Source: Dipteronia dyeriana
Lineage: Eukaryota > Streptophyta > Magnoliopsida > Sapindales > Sapindaceae
Length of the DNA stretch: 64,000 nt
NCBI GenBank assembly: GCA_032871835.1
Contig: CM065295.1
Span: 69,868,687-69,932,686, forward strand
Direction of reading: 5' to 3'
The position numbers and the translations under genes are program-made. The notes beneath the pieces were generated by a model that was given only the letters and a program-made list of their open reading frames with translations, was not told where the DNA came from and searched no databases. Below, in pieces: positions 58,533 to 64,000 of the stretch (its first letter is position 1; each line of letters opens with the position of its first letter).

Positions 58533-60795
58533 TGTGTCTATACCTAGAGGGGGGGGGGGGGGGGGGGGGTGGGAATAGGTTTTAATCAAGTCAATTACCA
58601 ATTTTTCTTGATTAGTCAATATTCAAAATTCACCCAATAAAACAAACATACAACATCAAGTGTAAGGTGCAGAAATATAAATAACACAAGATGTATACGT
58701 GGAAACCCTTCAAATGGGAAAAAACCACGGGCTGTTAAGTGCGCCACACTCGATAGCAGAAATCCACTATATGAGTAAAATGTTACACCCTTAAGTGATA
58801 CTCGGACTCTCACTCTCGACAACCTTAGGCTATGACCACTACCACTCACCACTCTTGATTCAGTCCCTAGTGATATCCCCTAATCTACTACTCTTGGCCT
58901 GAGCACCTCCTACTCTACCCCTCGGGCCTTTTACAGTGGATACCTGACCAATTGCTTGCCAACCCACCATTGGTTGCAAGGCTTCTCTTGCTTGTGCAAC
59001 TTCACACCGAAGCCACAAGACTTTGACTCAATGAAGAGTATATGGTCTAAGTGTATATATGACACTATGCTCAAATACAATTATGTGTAAGACCAAACAC
59101 AAAATGCTTAACTAGATGTAGATAATGAAATTAAACATCCTAGTTATCAAACAATGCCTACATGCCCATACAAAGGACTTAATTAGATGTGTAGATAAAA
59201 TCTAACAACCTAATTGTCAATAAAAGTCCAACCAACACAAGTTGTCAACAACAAACAATCAAGGGCAATTTTGAAATCAATAAATGCAATTAATGAGGCA
59301 TAAGCAATAATGTCTAAATGCAATACATAAAGACTTAACTAGATATGAATATGCAATATTACAATCTAGTTATCAAACAAAGCCACTTCAACATATGTTG
59401 TCATTCAGCATGGCATGGTCATTAATGCAATCATCAAAATGCAATTAATATGACCTAATTAGCTAGAGGGCAAATATGTCCTAAATGCTAGCTATCAACA
59501 AACAAAGCCAATCATGTTATAAATCATCAATAAATGCATTCAACACAAGATTTTAACAAATCATATACATAAAAATGAATTCTTGAACAATAAGAACAAT
59601 GAATGAAGATGAGATGTTTGTTCTTAATTACCAAGTCAAGATTGATGAAGACTCATGTGTGATTAATGCAATGGATGCATGAGTTTTGGGTTTAGAGAGT
59701 TAAGGAACTACTCTTTGAGCTTCTCTCTCTAATAAAATACTTTCTCACACTAAAAAAATGGTTTGGAAGCTCTAAAAAACGAGTGAGGAAGAAGATAGCA
59801 TGTAAATATGAGCCCTAGAACAAAACTACATCGTTTTGAAAATGCCCAAAATTTTACTCAGTGCACTGGTGAGCTGCGCTGGTCGACATGCGCCACACCA
59901 GCACACACCTACTGTCCAGGGGCACTGGTGAGGTGTGCTTGTGGACCGGCACAGCCTCGACAGCACAAAAGCTTAAGATTCGAGTGACCCAAAACATGAT
60001 CAAACGACATCCAAACCTTCGTATAATATACCGTTGGAAATGTATGGAAGTCTACTTTCTATTAAAATTTATAAAACAAGATTTGGACCTCTATATAAAA
60101 AGATATGGTTATTTGAGTGACCAAAGGTCAGAAACAGATAACAACAGAGATGCCCTATTTTTGTGGTCACTTTGGAGATTTTAAAACCAATCCAAACGGT
60201 CATGAAATATTACAAATATTATACCGTTGGAAAGGTATGGGTGTTTAGTTTGTACAAAAATTTTCAAAACTCATTTTGAATCATTGTATAAAAAGATATG
60301 GCCACAAGACCATACAAAGGTCAGTTTTGAAAAATATTTAAATCATTGAAATACACTCTTTTGAAACTAGACACCTTACTCCATATAACCAAACCAAGAG
60401 AAGAATGAGACCTTCTCATATGGTCACTCAACACGCTAGGACAAGAACACCATAGTGCAAGCGTGGATGTTTTCGATCAAACAACGGATAACAAATTTAA
60501 ACACACAACAACCACACTTAAGACTAAGAATGAAGTGCAAGTGTGATTGTGAAGAGATGCACATATATAAACAATAACAATACAAATGCAAGATCAACAA
60601 AACATGCATGAGATGTGTGTGTGTACCTAAACTCTTCAAGAGGTAAAGTCAAGTGAATATACCTTTTGCTCTTGAAGTCATGGAAATGCTTGGAAGCTTG
60701 CCAATGAGGTCCTAAGCTACCCATTACACAATCATCCCCAATGTGGTGTAGTTTATCATGAAATAAACCAATCATAAAATTGAGGTCCTTACACA
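58533..60795 (+). mobile_element. Probable solo LTR (2.26 kb) nested in the copia element
   Basis: Starts TGTGTCTATACCTAGAGG and ends TCCTTACACA (TG...CA). Flanks are AAGTG (58528-58532) and AAGGG (60796-60800), a 5-bp target duplication with one change. Removing it with one flank copy joins the copia reading as PKKGYKIYNLKTKKLIIS, which continues correctly. No internal domains, PBS or second LTR, hence a solo LTR. The long LTR beginning with ACCTAGAGGGGGG suggests a SIRE/Maximus-like copia, from memory only. A 21-G run lies at 58549-58569. Confidence 0.75.
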
Positions 60796-60800
60796 AAGGG

Positions 60801-61690
60801 TACAAAATTTACAATCTTAAAACAAAGAAGCTCATTATAAGCATGGATGCTGTCTTTGATGAGCAGACATTCTGGAATTGGGAGGGAAAGCAGGTTACAA
60901 GACCGAGCATCACAATTCTAAAGGAAAATTTTATAGACAACCAGAATGTTACAGAAGAAAGAATTCCTCAAGTGATTGAAGAAGAAGAGCTTTCCTCACC
61001 ATAAATAACACCTAAGAGGATGAGACCTCTGAGTGAGACTTTTGAAAGCTGTAATTTCTCTTCTATTGAGCATAACAATTTTACAGAAGCTTCTAAAGAG
61101 GCTGTGTGGATAAAAGCTATAGAGGAGGAGGAGGAGGAGAAGATGATAAAAAAGAATAATACTTGGGAGTTAGTGAATGCCCTACTGACAAAGATGTAAT
61201 TGAGGTGAAATTGATCTTCAAAACCAAGCTAAGTCCTGACAAGTCCATTCAAAAATCAAGGCAAGACTTGTAGCCACCGATTATATTCAACAATATGGAG
61301 TGGACTACAATGAAACTTTTGCTCCAGTGCTTGATTAGACACTATTGGTACTTGTAGCTCAGAAAAGCTAGAAAATTTACTAGCTTGATGTCAAGGCAGC
61401 ATTCCTAAATAGAGAACTTGAAGAGTAGGTCTATGTTGATCAACCTGAAGATTTTGTGGAGGAAGAAGGAAAGATGTTGAGGTTAAGAAAAGCCTTATAT
61501 GGACTCAAACAAGCTCTTAGAGCTTGGTATGGGAAAATTGATAGCTACTTTGTACAATAAGGGTTTGTCAAAAGTAAGAGTGAGCCTACACTCTACACGA
61601 AAACCGAAGGAGAAGTTGATATTCTTATTGTTTCCTTATATGAAGATGATTTATTTTTTACAGGAAACAACTCACCCATGAAGATTCAAG
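60801..61690 (+). pseudogene. Copia connection and reverse transcriptase, broken
   Basis: 60801-61003 has GYKIYNLKTKKLIISMDAVF and FWNWEGKQ. RT fragments in shifting frames include EAVWIKAIEEE, NNTWELVN, a segment matching QQYGVDYNETFAPV near 61280-61330, YGLKQALRAWYGKIDSYF near 61498-61555 and the active site LYEDDLFFTGNN (near 61638-61675). The usual YVDD is YEDD. Many TAG/TGA stops. Confidence 0.82.
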
Positions 61691-61696
61691 AATGAC

Positions 61697-62431
61697 ATGA
61701 TGAGTTCCTTAGAGATGAGTGATTGGGGGCTCATGCATTACTTTCTTGGAATGGAGGTTTGTCAAGAAAAAGAAGACATTTTCAATTCACAAAAGAAGTG
61801 CATAGAAGATATGCTGTCAAAGTTCAAGATGTTTGGATGCAAGATAGTTGCAACTCCATTGGTTCCAAATGAGAAGTTAAAGAAAGAAGATGGAGTCAAG
61901 AAGGCAGATGCTGGAAATTACAGGAGTTTAGTTAGTAGTTTGCTCTACTTAATTGCCACTAGACCTGACATTATGTTTTCCACAAGTTTGCTATCCAGAT
62001 TTATGCAAAGTCCAAGTCAAGTCAATTTTGGAACTGCAAAGAGAGTCCTTAGATACTTGGAGGGAACAACTAACTTTGACATATGGTACAAGGCTTTTTC
62101 TAATGCAAAGTTCGTTGGCTATACTGATAGTGATTCGGTAGGGCCTTTGGATGACATGAGGAGCACCTCAAGATACTGTTTTAGCCTTGGCTCAGACGTA
62201 CTTTCTTGGGGTTTAAATAAGCAAAATAGTGTGACACAGTCTATTGCAGAAGCTGAGTATGTGGCAACGGCATGGGTGGCAAATCAAACAATTTGGCTGA
62301 AGAGAATTTTGGACAATATGGGAGAAAAGAAGCAAAGTTCGGTTGAATTATACTGTGATAACAAGTCAGCTATAACAATCACAAAAAATTCAGTGTACCA
62401 CAGTCGAGCTAAGCACATTGCCATTAAATAA
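61697..62431 (+). pseudogene. Copia RT C-terminus and RNase H, longest open part
   Basis: 244 codons without a stop. Contains SDWGLMHYFLGMEV, NYRSLVSSLLYLIATRPDIM, RVLRYLEGTT, GYTDSDSVGPLDDMRSTS (RNase H Asp), SIAEAEYVAT (Glu), LYCDNKSAITITKNSVYHSR (Asp) and AKHIAIK. The downstream LADIFTKAL-like end is frameshifted. It is preserved by chance or because it is the youngest-looking segment; there is no sign of selection that I can read. Confidence 0.9.
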
Positions 62432-62589
62432 CACTATTTTTTTGAATAGAAACAAGTAGTGAAATTCAACTCAAGTTTTACAGCTCAAATGAATAGTTGG
62501 CAGACATTTTCACAAAAGCCCTTGCAAGTGACAAATTTTAGTTTCTCAGAGATATGATTGGCGTTACTAGAAAACACATTAAGGAGGAG

Positions 62590-62945
62590 TATTAAAGTTA
62601 TTGAATTTTCTAAGGAGTATTTAGTGTTTTAGTTTTACTAAATGCATGTATGGGTTGATTCCATGTATTGCTAGAATCTATGTAGGGGGAGATTCATGTA
62701 TGGGATATGAACCATGCATTAAGAGTTCCAAAAAGGCTAAGTGTTATGTATGTGTGTGTACCAAGAAAGTGTTTAGTAATATGCACTCTCTAGAAGAGTC
62801 TATGAAACTAGTATAAATAGCTAGGTGATGTACTAGTTATTCATCAAGTAACAAACAAAGAGAACACAACAAGGAGATAAGTACTCCAAGTTATTCATAA
62901 ATCTTCTTGTTGTTCTTGTTCAAAATATACACTTTATGCTTAACA
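62590..62945 (+). repeat. 3' LTR of the copia element
   Basis: 356 bp, starts TATTAAAGTTATTG after AAGGAGGAG and ends TTAACA. It preserves the empty MITE site (GGCTAAGTG). It is moderately diverged from the 5' LTR. Confidence 0.88.
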
Positions 62946-64000
62946 ATTTGCTATTTTTTTTCTTTTTGGATGTAAATAAAAAAACTTTACCACTAAACCA
63001 ACCTCATATTGTGTTATTTTGCTTTCTTATTGATAATTTTACACTATCCATATTTTAATTAGACCCATATCATTTGAACAAAGAAAGATCGATGCTAGAA
63101 ATCAAATTAAGAAGATTTAAACATAATAATAAAAATAAATAATATTAAATCTATATCAGTAGACACATTTCTACAATTAATTAAGGGGTGACTCTATTAC
63201 CACATATAAAATATCTTTCTACACCACTGTTTTAATGAAACTTTTTTATTTTTAAAATACCCTTAAATTTAATTACTTAAAAAACATGGTTTTATAATTG
63301 AAAATTAAATTTACTTCCTACACCCATAAGTTGAACACCCATTCAAAATAAACCCTAATAATATACTTAATCAAACCCAACACCAGTTATGAATTATTTT
63401 TTTTCATTATTGTCAATGAGTGAATGAATAAAGAATTGATTTTATAGATTCCGAATGCATTCAAGTATGTTTTCTTTCATTATTATTATTGTTTTGCGAT
63501 TGAATAAAAAATTGTTGCAATTGTAGAACTTTTTTTTTTCAATTAGTTGTAGAACTCGATCAAGTCTATACAATTCTCAAACATAACTCACTTACTTTAC
63601 TTTAATTCAACGTACTACAAATTATTATTAATTTAATTGGTTTGTAAACTGAAAAACTTGGTGGATGGATTTTAAAAAGTCCAAAATTTTAAATGAAAAA
63701 AATTGATTTGTTTGGTGATTGAAAAAATAGTTTTTTTTTAAGACAAAACAAGTTGTATATTGTTGTTTGTTTAATTATTATTGTTGTTTTCTATGACGAT
63801 AATTAAATGTGTAAACCATTATGATTTCAAGGATTTTTGATAATTTAATACATTGATTCCGTAAGTAACAACGGAAAAAATATAATTAGTTTTAGAGTTG
63901 AATTTGTATTTTATTTTTTTCCAAGTAAAATCTTAGTTGTAGAGTTTTATTTGAATATAATATTTTTTATCTGAGTAAATTCTATAATATTTATTAAAGG
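62946..64000. other. AT-rich intergenic DNA, nothing recognised
   Basis: No gene, RNA or repeat boundary seen to the end of the window. Confidence 0.55.

Larger units (their letters stand above)
54560..62945 (+). mobile_element. Ty1/copia LTR retrotransposon, dead, with two nested insertions
   Basis: 5' LTR 54560-56324 (355 bp once the nested MITE and one TAA are removed) and 3' LTR 62590-62945 (356 bp). PBS TGGTATCAGAGC follows the 5' LTR, and the polypurine tract AAGGAGGAG precedes the 3' LTR. Gag, integrase, RT and RNase H fragments follow in copia order. LTR ends read TATTAAAG...AACA and not TG...CA. Flanking 5-bp duplication is not clear. Many stops show that it is inactive. Confidence 0.9.

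Overview
This is nuclear plant DNA. It is AT-rich and gene-poor, has short spliced genes with GT-AG introns, and is packed with plant transposon families: Mutator-like (MULE), Ty3/gypsy Tat, Ty1/copia, PIF/Harbinger-type and other MITEs, and a LINE remnant. The host genes (dirigent, MPB2C and two members of a plant-specific family) point to a eudicot. I cannot name the species.

Layout. 1-10.85 kb is intergenic with degenerate repeats: a MITE-like element, a CACTA-like end and an Athila-like remnant. 10.86-18.8 kb is a degenerate autonomous-type MULE with two convergent genes, a DUF1985/Ulp1-like C48 protease gene (+) and a MuDR-type transposase (-). Each flank carries an array of a roughly 20-bp unit with an ATCGAGCTTTTTT core. 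A third array sits in a short related element at 49.3-50.5 kb. 19.1-19.5 kb is a large palindromic repeat.

The host gene island is at 20-27 kb: an intronless dirigent gene (+), a five-exon gene A (+) ending in FAFP...CCRF, and a five-exon MPB2C orthologue (-). A paralogue of gene A (gene B, four exons, FAFP...CCQF) lies at 52.0-54.5 kb. Gene A, MPB2C and gene B look intact.

The two paralogues are separated by a LINE RNase H remnant (27.5-28 kb) and a Tat-clade Ty3/gypsy element on the minus strand (30.9-43.1 kb). That element has a primer-binding site complementary to tRNA-Asn, gag, protease, RT, dual RNase H and integrase. It also has a 91-bp tandem repeat and a long antisense ORF before the 3' LTR. 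It is joined to an extra LTR plus about 1 kb of duplicated flank (28.8-30.7 kb), which suggests recombination between a solo-LTR haplotype and a tandem insertion, or an assembly join of two haplotypes. 43-52 kb is repeat-rich and AT-rich.

A dead copia element (54.56-62.95 kb, +) begins about 100 bp after the gene B stop codon. Its 5' LTR is split by a 1.4-kb PIF/Harbinger-like MITE with a TAA target duplication. Its internal region is split by a 2.26-kb probable solo LTR. Both nested insertions can be excised on paper to give a sensible empty site. 62.95-64 kb holds no recognisable gene.

No rRNA, tRNA or CRISPR locus was found. All transposon reading frames carry nonsense or frameshift damage.
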